64,000 bases of DNA from a bacterium (GCA_021849805.1 JAJZSL010000007.1:18771-82770), one strand, 5' to 3'. Shown: positions 18,002 to 27,594, counted from the stretch's first letter. The notes: a model not told the origin generated them from the sequence alone. Program-made: numbers and translations.

Positions 18002-19018
18002 TCACCGTGGAGATGAGTCTTTTTTCTCTAGTAGTTTGACGCGATCAAAAAGCTTTCCAAGCTGATGGATGTAGAAGTTATTTTTTTTCCACTGATCAAT
18101 CGATTTAGCTGGACTTCCAATAACAATAGCTCCTGCAGGTACATTTTTACTAAGTCCCGACTGAGCTCCTATCACCGCACGATCTCCAATATCAATGTGT
18201 CCACTTAAACCAACTTGGCCAGCTAGGGTCACTCCTATTCCAGTTCGCGTGCTTCCGGAAATACCAACTTGAGCACAAATGATATTTTTTTCTCCAATAG
18301 TGACATTGTGAGCGATTTGAACAAGGTTATCAATTTTGGTCCCACGTCCAATCAATGTTTTCCCAAAACGAGCACGATCAATAGTTGTATTAGCTCCTAT
18401 TTCTACATCATCTTCAATTTCAACAATGCCTACTTGAGGAATTTTCTGGTGTCCTTCTTCATTAGAAAAATAACCAAAACCACACGATCCAATAACAACC
18501 CCCGGTTGAAGTATAACTCTATTTCCAAGGATAGAGCGCTCACGAATGGTAACTCTAGGATAGAGAAGACACTCTTCTCCAAGACGTGTTCCAGCTCCAA
18601 TAAAAGTGTGTGCTCCAATAACAGTATGACTACCAATGTAGACTCCCTCTTCAATAACAACATAAGGACCAAGAGCGACATGCTCTCCAAGAGTAACCCC
18701 AGGAGAGAGAATCGCTGTTGGATCAATGCCACGGAGAAGAGGCTCTCTAGGTGGTACTAGCAAGCTGATGAGACGATCGAAAGCAGCAGAAGGGTTCTCA
18801 ACACGAATAAGAGCAGAAGGAGCTTCTTGATGAAAATTCTCTGGCACTAGAACAACAGTTGCCTTGGTCGTTCGCAAATCAGCTAAGTAGCGAGGTGAAG
18901 CATAAAAGGAGAGATCTCCCTCTTGAGCTTCTTTGAGTGAAGCTACCGAGTGAATGGTGGCTTCTGGAGGACCATCAAGTTCTCCTTCAAGAAGCTCTGC
19001 GATTTCCAAAAGTTTCAT
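18002..19018 (-). CDS. lpxD: UDP-3-O-acylglucosamine N-acyltransferase LpxD
   Basis: LpxD adds the second acyl chain to UDP-3-O-acylglucosamine, the third step of lipid A synthesis. The 338-residue length matches the family. The N-terminal uridine-binding domain (1-100) precedes a long left-handed beta helix of hexapeptide repeats (about 105-300) with the typical '[24 protein letters not shown]' stretch containing the catalytic His. A short C-terminal helix closes the protein. It lies 43 nt downstream of the skp-like gene on the same strand, the common BamA-Skp-LpxD order, though bamA is not present here. Confidence 0.95.
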   Translation of the reverse strand: MKLLEIAELLEGELDGPPEATIHSVASLKEAQEGDLSFYASPRYLADLRTTKATVVLVPENFHQEAPSALIRVENPSAAFDRLISLLVPPREPLLRGIDPTAILSPGVTLGEHVALGPYVVIEEGVYIGSHTVIGAHTFIGAGTRLGEECLLYPRVTIRERSILGNRVILQPGVVIGSCGFGYFSNEEGHQKIPQVGIVEIEDDVEIGANTTIDRARFGKTLIGRGTKIDNLVQIAHNVTIGEKNIICAQVGISGSTRTGIGVTLAGQVGLSGHIDIGDRAVIGAQSGLSKNVPAGAIVIGSPAKSIDQWKKNNFYIHQLGKLFDRVKLLEKKDSSPR

Positions 19019-19061
19019 GATGTTTCCTCAAGCAAGAACAGTTGTACTATCCTCTTTCTGG

Positions 19062-19646
19062 CTACTTGGAGTTAGCTTTCTTATTTAAAATAGTAATGAT
19101 TTCCGTACTAATATCAAAATCAGGACGAGCGTAGAGCACGACAGGAATGGCTCCAGCACTGAGTCCTGACTTATCAAAAAGAAGATCAAAACCACGGATT
19201 TTAGTCTGTTCGTCAACCACAATCATAATTTCATCAATGATTGTTTTGCGAGTTTTTGTGAATTCTTCTTGGAAATTTTTTTCCTTTGCTGATCGAAAAG
19301 CAGCTGTTTCTTCATCCATTTTTTTTGCCTCTGCGATTTTTGCTTCTCTCTCTTTTTCTTTGGCAGCGCGTAGGTCACTGCTCAATTCTGTTTTTTGAAG
19401 GTCAGCTGTGAGTTTATCGATCGCTTCCACCCTTTTTTTCAATTCAGCAAGCCGCGTTTCTAATTCTCTGTTGGCACCTTTCTCTAAGTTTTCAAAGTCA
19501 CTTTGTGCTTTTTTTGTTTTCTCGTACTCAGAGAAAATACGGTTCATGTCGATCACGCCGATTTTGAGTTCAGCATGAAGATTGCTAAAGGTCAGAGCGA
19601 AGATGAAGAGAAAGAAAATTTTTTTTAATAGGAGAGAATATTTCAT
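19062..19646 (-). CDS. skp: OmpH/Skp-family periplasmic chaperone
   Basis: The 194-residue product from ATG 19646 has a signal peptide ('MKYSLLLKKIFFLFIFALTFSNLHA', cleavage after LHA). Next come the short beta strand 'KIGVIDMNRIFSEYEKTKKA' and a long, highly charged coiled coil (about 50-140), the tentacles of Skp. The C-terminal strand 'LLFDKSG' closes the body. Skp holds unfolded outer-membrane proteins in the periplasm. A TTG at 19766 would add 40 residues without the signal peptide and is rejected. It is operonic with lpxD and divergent from gspE. Confidence 0.9.
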   Translation of the reverse strand: MKYSLLLKKIFFLFIFALTFSNLHAELKIGVIDMNRIFSEYEKTKKAQSDFENLEKGANRELETRLAELKKRVEAIDKLTADLQKTELSSDLRAAKEKEREAKIAEAKKMDEETAAFRSAKEKNFQEEFTKTRKTIIDEIMIVVDEQTKIRGFDLLFDKSGLSAGAIPVVLYARPDFDISTEIITILNKKANSK

Positions 19647-19775
19647 AGAAGAAAGAATAATGTTCAGTATGTAGGTTAACTTTGGGGAGAGTGTTTTACA
19701 AGTTGCTTTAGAGTTGAAGAAATAAGCTCCTATGCAGCTGATGAGCAAAAATGATAGTCTCCCCATTTATTGTTG

Positions 19776-21260
19776 ATGAATGTTCCCTGTTGGTCACTTG
19801 TTCCAGAAAATTTAGTGCAGGAGTATGCTCTCTTTCCTTTGGAGGTTCATGAAGGAAAAATCATCATTGCTTGCTCACGACCACTGAGTCCTGAAGCTTT
19901 AGCAAGCCTTCATTTTTGTCTTGGATGCTCTATTGAGCAGCGTCTTCTCTCTTCAGAAACTACAACTTCAGAAACCACAAAAGATTTTCTAGAAAAAAAT
20001 TGTTCTCTGAAAACTTCTATGCAGCTGGAAGTGATGATGGAAAATAGTTCTTCACCTTTTTGTTTCATGAGCAATGAAGATCCTCTTGAAAAAAAACAGG
20101 AACAAGAAGATCCCATCGTTTTGCATCTGAAGATGCTCTTAGATGAAGCCATAGAAGAGAATGCAAGTGATATCCATTTAGAATCCTCTGCAAAGGATTG
20201 TCGCCTTCGCTACCGCATTGATGGATTTTTAGTTGAGAAAAAATCGATTCCTCTACCACTAGCCGGCCCTCTTTTATCACGACTAAAACTTTTAGCTCAC
20301 CTTGATATTACAGAGTGTCGACTCTCTCAAGATGGAAGACTGACTCACTCTTGGAAAAATTACACAGTTGACTTCCGGCTCTCTTCACTACCAACACAAT
20401 TTGGAGAAAGCTTAGTTCTTCGTCTACTTGATCGACGCAAGATGATCCGCTCTCTTGGTTCTCTGGAGCTATCTGCTCAATTGGAGCGCTCTCTTGGTTA
20501 TTTGTTAAAAAAGCCACATGGGCTCTTGCTGGTTACTGGTCCTATTGGTGCTGGCAAAACAACAACACTCTATGCATGTTTACAAGAGCTCCAAGAATAC
20601 AAGCTCAAAATTATCACTGCAGAGGATCCCGTCGAATATGAAATAGAAGGGATGCTCCAAGTGCCAATTGAAGAATCCATTGGTAGAACTTTTGAGCGGA
20701 TGATTCGCTCTTTTTTGCGTCATGATCCTGACGTTATCATGATTGGTGAAACACGTGATGAAGAAACAGCTCGTAGAGCTATGGAAGCTTCACTCACAGG
20801 TCATCTTGTTCTCACAACCCTACATACTAGTGATGCTCCTGAAGCTATCTCACGGTTGATGAACATGGGGCTCGATCCTTTTCTTATTACAACAACACTA
20901 GAAGGTGTTTTGGCACAACGCCTCGTTAGGAAAATCTGCTCTTGCTGCTCTAGAGCCTACTCATGTGATGAATATTCCAAGGAAGAAATTACTTTTTTTC
21001 ATGATGATCCGCTTCCCAAGCAGCTCTACACTGGCTCGGGATGTAAGCGCTGCCATGGCACTGGTTATTATGGAAGAGTTGCTATGATGGAGCTTCTTCT
21101 TCCCAGTGATCAGTTGCGCCTGCTCATTCATCAGAGAGCTTCTTCTCATCAGCTCCGAGAACAAGCACACAGGGAGGGAATGATTTCTCTGCAGGCTGAA
21201 GCAAAACGTTATGTAATCGAGGGGATCACGACTGTTGCAGAAATAAGAAGAGTTCTCTAG
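19776..21260 (+). CDS. gspE: Type II secretion / type IV pilus assembly ATPase GspE (PulE-like)
   Basis: This cytosolic hexameric ATPase drives pseudopilus assembly. The 494-residue protein has an N-terminal GspE-N domain and the N2 motif 'DEAIEENASDIHLE'. It carries Walker A 'GPIGAGKTTT', an Asp box ('EDPVEYEIEG'), Walker B 'DPDVIMIGETRD' and a His box ('GHLVLTTLHTSDA'). The four-Cys metal-binding region is CSCC...CKRC near 390-430. It starts at ATG 19776; two TTG codons precede it. The gene is remote from the other gsp genes (52402-61469) and stands alone between skp and uspA. No gspF follows. Confidence 0.93.
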   Translation: MNVPCWSLVPENLVQEYALFPLEVHEGKIIIACSRPLSPEALASLHFCLGCSIEQRLLSSETTTSETTKDFLEKNCSLKTSMQLEVMMENSSSPFCFMSNEDPLEKKQEQEDPIVLHLKMLLDEAIEENASDIHLESSAKDCRLRYRIDGFLVEKKSIPLPLAGPLLSRLKLLAHLDITECRLSQDGRLTHSWKNYTVDFRLSSLPTQFGESLVLRLLDRRKMIRSLGSLELSAQLERSLGYLLKKPHGLLLVTGPIGAGKTTTLYACLQELQEYKLKIITAEDPVEYEIEGMLQVPIEESIGRTFERMIRSFLRHDPDVIMIGETRDEETARRAMEASLTGHLVLTTLHTSDAPEAISRLMNMGLDPFLITTTLEGVLAQRLVRKICSCCSRAYSCDEYSKEEITFFHDDPLPKQLYTGSGCKRCHGTGYYGRVAMMELLLPSDQLRLLIHQRASSHQLREQAHREGMISLQAEAKRYVIEGITTVAEIRRVL

Positions 21261-21335
21261 AGAGTGGAATTCAGATCTTTCTGACGAACCTTTTTGGCTA
21301 TTCTTTATTCATGATCTTCGTTTATAGTCAAGTTC

Positions 21336-21773
21336 ATGAATACTATTCTCGTGGCCGTTGATCTTAGTCCTCCGAGTGCTCAAGTCATTGCTGCTGCCGC
21401 TCAGTTCGCTAAGCAACTTGATGCTAAGGTTATTGTGCTTCATGTCGTTTCAGCGGTGAATGCTTGTGTTCCTATTGGCTCTTCCATGGACGTAGCCATT
21501 ATTCCTAAGCCTCCTTCTCAAGAAGAAATCGAGGAGATTAAGCAACAACTTGATCAAGTAGCAGCTCCTTTGAAGTTGGTAGATCTTCAAGTTGAAACTA
21601 TTCTTGAAATAGGGTTGCCTGTTGAGGAAATTGAGAAGAAATCTTCAGCAGTCTCACTGATTATTGTTGGTTCTCACGGGCATGGAGGACTCTACCACCT
21701 CTTTAATGGAAGTGTTGTTAATGCTCTTTTAAAAAAAGGAGAAAAGCCAATTCTCGTTATCCCTGTTCACTAG
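21336..21773 (+). CDS. Universal stress protein (UspA family)
   Basis: This 145-residue single-domain Usp starts 'MNTILVAVDLSPPS'. The ATP-binding motif G-x2-G-x9-G-S is complete in 'GSHGHGGLYHLFNGSVVNALL' near the C-terminus, and the protein ends 'PILVIPVH'. ATP-binding Usps respond to starvation or stress. It follows gspE by 75 nt on the same strand with its own likely promoter; no functional link to secretion is implied. Confidence 0.92.
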   Translation: MNTILVAVDLSPPSAQVIAAAAQFAKQLDAKVIVLHVVSAVNACVPIGSSMDVAIIPKPPSQEEIEEIKQQLDQVAAPLKLVDLQVETILEIGLPVEEIEKKSSAVSLIIVGSHGHGGLYHLFNGSVVNALLKKGEKPILVIPVH

Positions 21774-21885
21774 AGCTAGTAGAGGGGCTTCTCCTTGGGA
21801 GACCGTTGGTCGTTTCAAGAAATTCCTCTTGCTCCACGTTATGAGCAAGATTTCTTTTTTAGAGTCACTATCCGTGAAGTCCCCT

Positions 21886-22260
21886 CTACCACTCAATACC
21901 AAAGATAATAAGACCATTTTCTTTTCCTAATTCATCAGGATTCTCTGAAACCATCTCTTCTCCATTACCATAAGAGGGAGGCGCAAAAGGACTGAGCATC
22001 TCCCATGGCCTCTTTGACTGATAGGCTTTGGTTAAGCTCCCATCAGGGGTGATGGGAGATTCTTTTTCTGATTTTTTCTGGGATGAGATCGATTTTTTCT
22101 TGGGAGCTACCCTTGGAGCTATTAAGGAAGTTTCTGATTGTATTTTCTCTTGAGAAAAAAGAGAGGAACTTCCCCCAATCAACAGTAAAAAAAGAAAAAA
22201 TCCATAGTAAACACGGTTGCTAGCAGAGGAAGAACGTTTCAAAAAAAGAAGCATATGCAT
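21886..22260 (-). CDS. Secreted hypothetical protein
   Basis: This 124-residue ORF has a basic N-terminus and a hydrophobic core (about 19-35), followed by 'SQEK', consistent with a signal peptide. The mature part is Lys/Ser-rich, then 'RPWEMLSPFAPPSYGNGEEMVSENPDELGKENGLIIFGIEW'. The closing aromatic 'GIEW' and the 'SPFAPPSYG' block look conserved-type rather than random. It lies 10 nt downstream of the DUF2062 gene. I do not recognise a characterised family. Confidence 0.65.
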   Translation of the reverse strand: MHMLLFLKRSSSASNRVYYGFFLFLLLIGGSSSLFSQEKIQSETSLIAPRVAPKKKSISSQKKSEKESPITPDGSLTKAYQSKRPWEMLSPFAPPSYGNGEEMVSENPDELGKENGLIIFGIEW

Positions 22261-22270
22261 TATTTCATTT

Positions 22271-22759
22271 TTATTTTTTAAGGGAATGCTCTAGTAGCTT
22301 TTTTTCACGCTGAAACATAAAAAGAAGTGTTACGACATAAGAGAGAATAGTCAACGGAATAGCAACAATGATGGAACCGAGGATCCATGGATAAAAGACA
22401 TGAATAATATTCTCCCACTGTAAAATTTCAGAAAAACGAAAATCTGCTTTGATTAGCTTGGGAGCAAAATGATGAGGATGACTGAGCATCCAATGTCCAA
22501 TTTGAAATTCAAAGCGATAGAGCAGTGGCCAGCTCCAAAAGAAAGCATCATGGAGTGTTACTCCTACTAGAGCTGCGATGAGATTGCAGCGCATGAGCAG
22601 GGAAGTAGTAAGGACAAGGAGTGTTTTAAAACCAAAGAGAGGAATAAACCCAAAAAAAATACCGATAGCTACTCCGCCGGCCATGGCATGAGGGCGATCT
22701 TTTGCTTCTATAAAGCGTTGCCATAATTCGTGGAGATGGTGAAGAGAGGAGCGAATCAT
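22271..22759 (-). CDS. DUF2062 membrane protein
   Basis: From ATG 22759 the protein has 162 residues with three to four hydrophobic segments. The family motif 'PHAMAGGVAIGIFFGFIPLFGFKTLL' is followed by 'LHDAFFWSWPLLYRFEFQIGHWML'. DUF2062 proteins are inner-membrane proteins of unknown biochemical role, sometimes fused to glycosyltransferases. A longer frame to 22822 overlaps the upstream gene by 50 nt and is less likely. Confidence 0.8.
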   Translation of the reverse strand: MIRSSLHHLHELWQRFIEAKDRPHAMAGGVAIGIFFGFIPLFGFKTLLVLTTSLLMRCNLIAALVGVTLHDAFFWSWPLLYRFEFQIGHWMLSHPHHFAPKLIKADFRFSEILQWENIIHVFYPWILGSIIVAIPLTILSYVVTLLFMFQREKKLLEHSLKK

Positions 22760-22772
22760 TTTTTTCTCCGCG

Positions 22773-23987
22773 TTAATATTGAACTTGAAGAGGTGGTGAA
22801 GAGAGCATGAGTTGATGATCAATCCATGCTTTGTTCAAGGAAATATGGTGAATATTTCTTCGCTGCCAACTGTAGAGCAGGTGGATCAATCCATCATGAG
22901 ATCTAAAAAAATAAGGATAACAGAAGTCTCCCTGAGGTTCTTGAGCAATCGTAGCAAGCCGAATCCAGCTATGGCCTTCATCTTTGGAGAGTGCTAGCGA
23001 TAATTGATTGCGTGCTTGATGATCTCCATCATTGAAAGCTAAGAGAATCGTTCGTTCATCAAGAGCAAGAGCGGCAACAGCGGAATCGTAGTTGGGCAGA
23101 TCGATAGGATGAGCTGGAGCCCATGTTTTCCCTGTGTCGAGGGTTTCTGTACACCAAATTTTTCGTGCACTCCGATAGTCACGACAAAAACAGAGCGCTT
23201 TTTTTTCTGTGAGTGCACAAAGGGAGGGTTGAAAAAATGAACAGCCACCGGCAATTCGACTTTTTCTAATTTCATAGGAATCATTTGTTGAGGGGAAGAG
23301 CCAGAGAATTTCTGGAAATTTTCCTAAAAATTCTTGGTAAATAGGGATCGCCCATCCTCCTCCTAAGAGAGGAAGAGGCGTATTCTTCACCAAGGTGGCA
23401 AGATTAAAAAAAGGACTCAAATACAAAGGAGTGCTCTTCTTCCAATGTTGACCTCCATCACTAGAAGAAGTCATGTTTACGCGACTTCCTGACCATTGAC
23501 CAAAAGAAACAGTGACATAGAGCAAGTGAAGTGCTCCCTCTCTCTCTCCAAAGAGCAGTGCATTTCCTAATCCTTTCACGTAAGTGTGCAGCTCTTGAGC
23601 GGCTTGTTCTCGTGTCATCACCACCTTGAGTTTGGACCATGATGAGTCTCCAGGTGCTTTCGTTGCAAAATAGAGAGCAACATCAGAAGCCAATTCTCTA
23701 CTGCCCCCATACCAAAGAGCAGCCAATGTTCCATCAGCTAGTTCACTCATCGAAGCGACATGAGCCATAGAATAGGGGGCTTGAGGATCGATCACTTCTT
23801 CAACGTAGTAGGGATCTTCCTGCAAAGATGTTTCTTTCCATTGAGGAATCTGAAAAGCAACTTGAGAAAGAGCTTTGTGAGAGCCCTCCTTTTTTTTCCT
23901 AAGTAAAGGAATTGCTACAAGCAAGAGGAGAAGCACTAGAAGAGCCATCCAACTCCATGATCCTGATTTTTCGTTCAGTGAGGTCAT
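22773..23987 (-). CDS. Membrane-anchored sialidase-like BNR/Asp-box protein
   Basis: This 404-residue protein has one N-terminal hydrophobic segment (about 13-29) followed by Lys/Arg, suggesting an uncleaved anchor. The body is a six-bladed propeller type with Asp boxes 'SSDGGQHW', 'TLDTGKTW' and 'SKDEGHSW', plus 'MAHVASMSELADGTLAALWYGGSREL' as in bacterial exo-sialidase-like proteins. Family members cleave terminal sialic acids or related glycans. Activity is not certain because the full set of sialidase arginines cannot be confirmed by eye. It probably forms a transcript with the two downstream genes. Confidence 0.78.
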   Translation of the reverse strand: MTSLNEKSGSWSWMALLVLLLLLVAIPLLRKKKEGSHKALSQVAFQIPQWKETSLQEDPYYVEEVIDPQAPYSMAHVASMSELADGTLAALWYGGSRELASDVALYFATKAPGDSSWSKLKVVMTREQAAQELHTYVKGLGNALLFGEREGALHLLYVTVSFGQWSGSRVNMTSSSDGGQHWKKSTPLYLSPFFNLATLVKNTPLPLLGGGWAIPIYQEFLGKFPEILWLFPSTNDSYEIRKSRIAGGCSFFQPSLCALTEKKALCFCRDYRSARKIWCTETLDTGKTWAPAHPIDLPNYDSAVAALALDERTILLAFNDGDHQARNQLSLALSKDEGHSWIRLATIAQEPQGDFCYPYFFRSHDGLIHLLYSWQRRNIHHISLNKAWIDHQLMLSSPPLQVQY

Positions 23988-24131
23988 GAGGGGAACACTA
24001 AGAGAAGAGAAAAGGAGTCACAAACATAAAACATAAAGTTCTCCTCTTGAATCTAAATTCCGCCGTTCAGTGTCGTGATGTTTTGCAATGATTCCTCCAC
24101 AAATTCCTTTATTTCAACGACAGAATGAAAC

Positions 24132-26117
24132 TTATTGTAGTAGTGCACGAATAGAAGCAAAAGCATCTTGAGCATCGAGCTCTTGAAGAGGACGTGAAAG
24201 TATCTCCTCCATTGTACTCTCGTGGACATCTTCCCCTGCTAGTTCCAAGAGAAAAGGGCTTGGAGTAGAGGGAAGAAGTTTCCCAAATTTTCTACGTGCT
24301 CGAGCATAGGTGATGGTCAATTTTTTTTTAGCACGAGTCATTCCTACATAACAAAGACGCCTCTCCTCCTCGATATTTCCTTCTTCCTGAGAGCGTGCAT
24401 GAGGAAGAATACCCTCTTCTAAACCTACAAGATAGACCTGCTCAAATTCCAATCCTTTGGCAGCATGCAGTGTGATTAAGGTAACACCATGACGCTCTTC
24501 TTTTTTTTCCTCTTTTTCTTGAGCTAGGGACATACTATCGAGAAAGCCTTGAATTCCTTGGTGAGGATTTTTTTGACAATATTCACGCAGACTCTCTAGC
24601 AATTCCTCAACATGATGCTCGCGCTGATGGGCTTCTTGAGGAGTTTTGCAAGATTTTTTTAAGTCATCACGATAGCCAGCTTCCCTTAAAATGTCCTCAA
24701 GTAGAAGTGCTGGATCTTGACCTGGTATTTGTAAGCGGATTTGATAAGAACTCCAGTTTTCGGAAAAACGAGCAAGAGCTTCTCTACTTTTGCTAGAGAA
24801 GGCCTGGTGTTCTGCGGGATGGAGAAGCAGGGAGCAGAGGGGCGATTTTTTCTCTGCAGCAATTTGGATCAAGAGAGCCAGAGTTCTCTTTCCAAGACCA
24901 CAAGGGGGTGTTGTCAAAACACGCAAGAGAGCCTGATCATCTTGAGGATTGAGCAATGCTCGTAGGTAGGCCATCACATCACGAATTTCACGGCGGTCAA
25001 AAAAACTTTTGCCACCTATGAGACGATAAGGAATATTTTTTTCTCGCAGTATGGACTCAAAGAGACGTGATTGAGCATTCATGCGATAGAGAATGGCAAC
25101 ATGATCCCACTGAGAGGGATTCATGAAGCTGATTTCATCAATAATGAACTCAGCTTCACTTCGCTCTTCAGCACCACTGATCACACGAATAGGCTCTCCT
25201 TCCTCTTGAGTACTCCAGAGATTTTTCTTATGACGATGAGCATTATGTTCAATCAGACGATTAGCTGCTTGGAGGATGAGATGGGTACTGCGGTAATTTT
25301 GCTCAAGCTTAATGATCTGAGGATGTGCAAAATGTTTTTCAAACTGAAGTAAGTTAGAGCGTTGAGCTCCTCTCCATCCATAGATGCTCTGATCATCATC
25401 GCCAACTACACAGAGGTTAACGGGATCACCTACAAGATGGCTAAGGAGCTCAAGTTGTAGCTTGTTGGTATCTTGAAATTCATCAACAAGAAGGTACTTA
25501 TAGTGCTGCTGCCAAAAAAGACGCACCTCTTCTTCAGAAGCTAGAAGATGACAGGCATTCACCAAGAGATCATCAAAATCCATGGCATTGAGTGCTTGTA
25601 ATTCTTCTTGGTAGCGTAGAAAGAGACTTTGCAGTGCTGCTGGAGCTTGATGGATAGAGGCTGTTGCATTTTTAACGTTGCTAATGAATGCTTCTGCTAT
25701 CTCTGGAGAAAGGGGGTCTTCTGTGTCATGGATACGAGTAGCTAATTTTTTGATCAATCCCTTTTGGTCCGATTCATCGAGAATACTAAAGTTTTCTTTG
25801 TATCCAAGAAGAGCTGCATCACGCCTCAAGAAGCGCACACAGAGAGCATGAAATGTAGAAATAGTCATGACTTTTGCTTCTTGAGCACTGAGTATGCTAA
25901 TGATTCGCTCTCTCATTTCACGAACTGCTTTATTGGTGAAGGTAACAGCTAAGATAGAGCTAGGGGGGACTCCTTGAGAAACCAACCAAGCAATGCGAGC
26001 AGTGAGAACACGAGTCTTACCAGTTCCTGCGCCTGCTAAGACCAGTAAGGCTCCCTGAGGATGGGTAGCAGCGCGATATTGTTGGTCGTTGAGATCAAAG
26101 AGACGAAAATGAGCCAT
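24132..26117 (-). CDS. uvrD: UvrD/PcrA-family superfamily-1 DNA helicase
   Basis: This 3'-5' helicase acts in nucleotide-excision and mismatch repair and in removing proteins from DNA. From ATG 26117 it has 661 residues. Motif I is 'AGAGTGKTRVLTARI', Ia 'VTFTNKAVREM', II 'LLVDEFQDTN', III 'VGDDDQSIYGWRGA', IV 'LEQNYRST', V 'GVTLITLHAAKGLEFEQVYLVGLEEG' and VI 'EERRLCYVGMTRAKKKLTI'. All motifs are intact. The length is slightly shorter than E. coli UvrD (720). PcrA is an equally good name. Confidence 0.94.
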   Translation of the reverse strand: MAHFRLFDLNDQQYRAATHPQGALLVLAGAGTGKTRVLTARIAWLVSQGVPPSSILAVTFTNKAVREMRERIISILSAQEAKVMTISTFHALCVRFLRRDAALLGYKENFSILDESDQKGLIKKLATRIHDTEDPLSPEIAEAFISNVKNATASIHQAPAALQSLFLRYQEELQALNAMDFDDLLVNACHLLASEEEVRLFWQQHYKYLLVDEFQDTNKLQLELLSHLVGDPVNLCVVGDDDQSIYGWRGAQRSNLLQFEKHFAHPQIIKLEQNYRSTHLILQAANRLIEHNAHRHKKNLWSTQEEGEPIRVISGAEERSEAEFIIDEISFMNPSQWDHVAILYRMNAQSRLFESILREKNIPYRLIGGKSFFDRREIRDVMAYLRALLNPQDDQALLRVLTTPPCGLGKRTLALLIQIAAEKKSPLCSLLLHPAEHQAFSSKSREALARFSENWSSYQIRLQIPGQDPALLLEDILREAGYRDDLKKSCKTPQEAHQREHHVEELLESLREYCQKNPHQGIQGFLDSMSLAQEKEEKKEERHGVTLITLHAAKGLEFEQVYLVGLEEGILPHARSQEEGNIEEERRLCYVGMTRAKKKLTITYARARRKFGKLLPSTPSPFLLELAGEDVHESTMEEILSRPLQELDAQDAFASIRALLQ

Positions 26118-26319
26118 TGGATATGTTGATCCAAGCAAGTTAGGAAGGAAAAGAGAAAATGGAGCTGATCTTAGACAATTCTACTCCAGCAGATCATTGT
26201 AGAACGCTACGCTGGCGAGAGCTTCTCTGTTAAAAACGTATAGATAACTCTATGTTCTAAAAAAATGCCAAAAATTTCTTCTCCTAAAAAATTGTTTATT
26301 TTAAGAGAACATTATTTTT

Positions 26320-26938
26320 CACTACTCTCCAAAATAAAAATGATTAATAGAAGGGAGCTCCTCTAGAAGCCTCCTTCCATCTGCAGTGCCGTCATTGCAC
26401 TCTCTCTTCCTTGTCATTTTGTTCGCTTACGGTCATTGCACTCTCTTACGGTCATTGCACTCTCTTACGGTCATTGCGCTCTCTTACGGTCATTGCGCCC
26501 CCCTTTCCGTCATTCCTGCGGAGGCAGGAATCCAGAAGAGCATGGCTGCAATGTCGATGATTTTATAAAAAGAATGAAAAGATGGTTCTTTTTTTGGAAA
26601 ACGGTGAGAACTTCAAATCGAAAAGGCGAAAAGGCAAAAAGGAGGAAAACCACGCCGATTTTTTAGGAAAAACCTTTTTGAAACTTTTGTAAAAGAGCTT
26701 CCCATACTTCTCCAGAAGGCCTTCTGGATTCCCGCCTCCGCGGGAATGACGGAAAGAGAAGAGGAATGACGAAAAAGGGACTGGAATGACGAAAAGAGAA
26801 GGGAAATGACGCTGTGTGAAGTTGGTAAAAAGATTCAAAAAGAGATCGCTACTTTTTGAAAAAGTGCTCACGCATGACATAAGAGGCAAGGTCCACCATG
26901 AGAGAAAAGGTCCTCCAATTTTATTTTGGAGAAGAGTG
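26320..26938. mobile_element. MITE-like element with 9-bp target duplication (619 bp)
   Basis: Terminal inverted repeats start CACTACTCTCCAAAATAAAA on the left and CACTCTTCTCCAAAATAAAA on the reverse of the right end. The identical 9-mer ATTATTTTT flanks both sides (26311-26319 and 26939-26947), a perfect target-site duplication. Inside are four 19-bp tandem units (26427-26502) and REP-like palindromes in inverted orientation at about 26511-26537 and 26723-26751. A right arm shared with 8280-8378 follows. The right-hand duplication supplies the stop region of purN. There is no transposase gene. The 200 bp between this element and uvrD hold nothing recognised. Confidence 0.82.
26427..26502. 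repeat. 19-bp tandem repeat (4 units)
   Basis: The unit ttacggtcattgcactctc begins at 26427, 26446, 26465 and 26484. The last two carry the same a-to-g change, which fits stepwise duplication. It lies inside the 619-bp element, next to a REP-like palindrome whose start (cgtcatt) resembles the unit. Confidence 0.9.
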
Positions 26939-26939
26939 A

Positions 26940-27548
26940 TTATTTTTCGAGGAGATGCTTTGCAAAACGATCCAAAATGCGAGGGTAGAGTTCCCGCTCT
27001 GCTTCTTGAATACGTGCATGGAGGTTCTTAGCGGTGTCATTCTGGAGAAGAGGAACGCACTGTTGTCCAAGAATTGTACCGGTATCGATTCCATCATCAA
27101 CAAGATGTACAGTGCACCCACTCTCCTTGACTTTCGCTTCGATTGCTTGCTCCCAGGCTCTTAATCCAGGAAAATGAGGTAGAAGTGAGGGATGGATATT
27201 GAGAATGCGCTTTGGAAAAGCCAGGAGCAGAGGCTCTTGAATAATTCGTAGGAATCCCGCCAAGGCAATCAAATCGATGTTGGCTTCTCGTAGTAGGGAA
27301 ACAAGTTCTTCTTCCCTCTCTTTACTGAATCTTGTTCTCAAGGGACCAGGATGAAAAAAACGAGTAGCAATATCAAACTCCTCCCCCAAAGCCAGGATGC
27401 CAGCTTCCGCCACATCGGAGAGGAGAAGCACGGGCTCATAATGGCAGGGAGCTCTTTTAGCAAACTCGAGGAGAGCACGAGCGTTGGAGCCCTTACCAGA
27501 ACCGAAGATAGCTAAACGAAGAGAAGAGGAAACTGATTGATGTTCCAA
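26940..27548 (-). CDS. purN: Phosphoribosylglycinamide formyltransferase
   Basis: PurN transfers a formyl group from 10-formyl-tetrahydrofolate to GAR in purine synthesis. The 202-residue length is normal. The phosphate-binding loop 'FGSGKGSNARALLE' starts the domain. The catalytic Asn117 and His119 are in 'NIHPSLLPHFPGL', and the conserved Asp lies in 'GCTVHLVDDGIDTGTIL' at about 151-155. There is no ATG; a TTG at 27548 is the only reasonable start. The stop codon falls in the target duplication of the neighbouring mobile element. No other pur genes are nearby. Confidence 0.93.
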   Translation of the reverse strand: MEHQSVSSSLRLAIFGSGKGSNARALLEFAKRAPCHYEPVLLLSDVAEAGILALGEEFDIATRFFHPGPLRTRFSKEREEELVSLLREANIDLIALAGFLRIIQEPLLLAFPKRILNIHPSLLPHFPGLRAWEQAIEAKVKESGCTVHLVDDGIDTGTILGQQCVPLLQNDTAKNLHARIQEAERELYPRILDRFAKHLLEK

Positions 27549-27594
27549 GAGATAATGGGTGCTTTAGCGTCGATAAAATTGGAAAGGGGGCATT

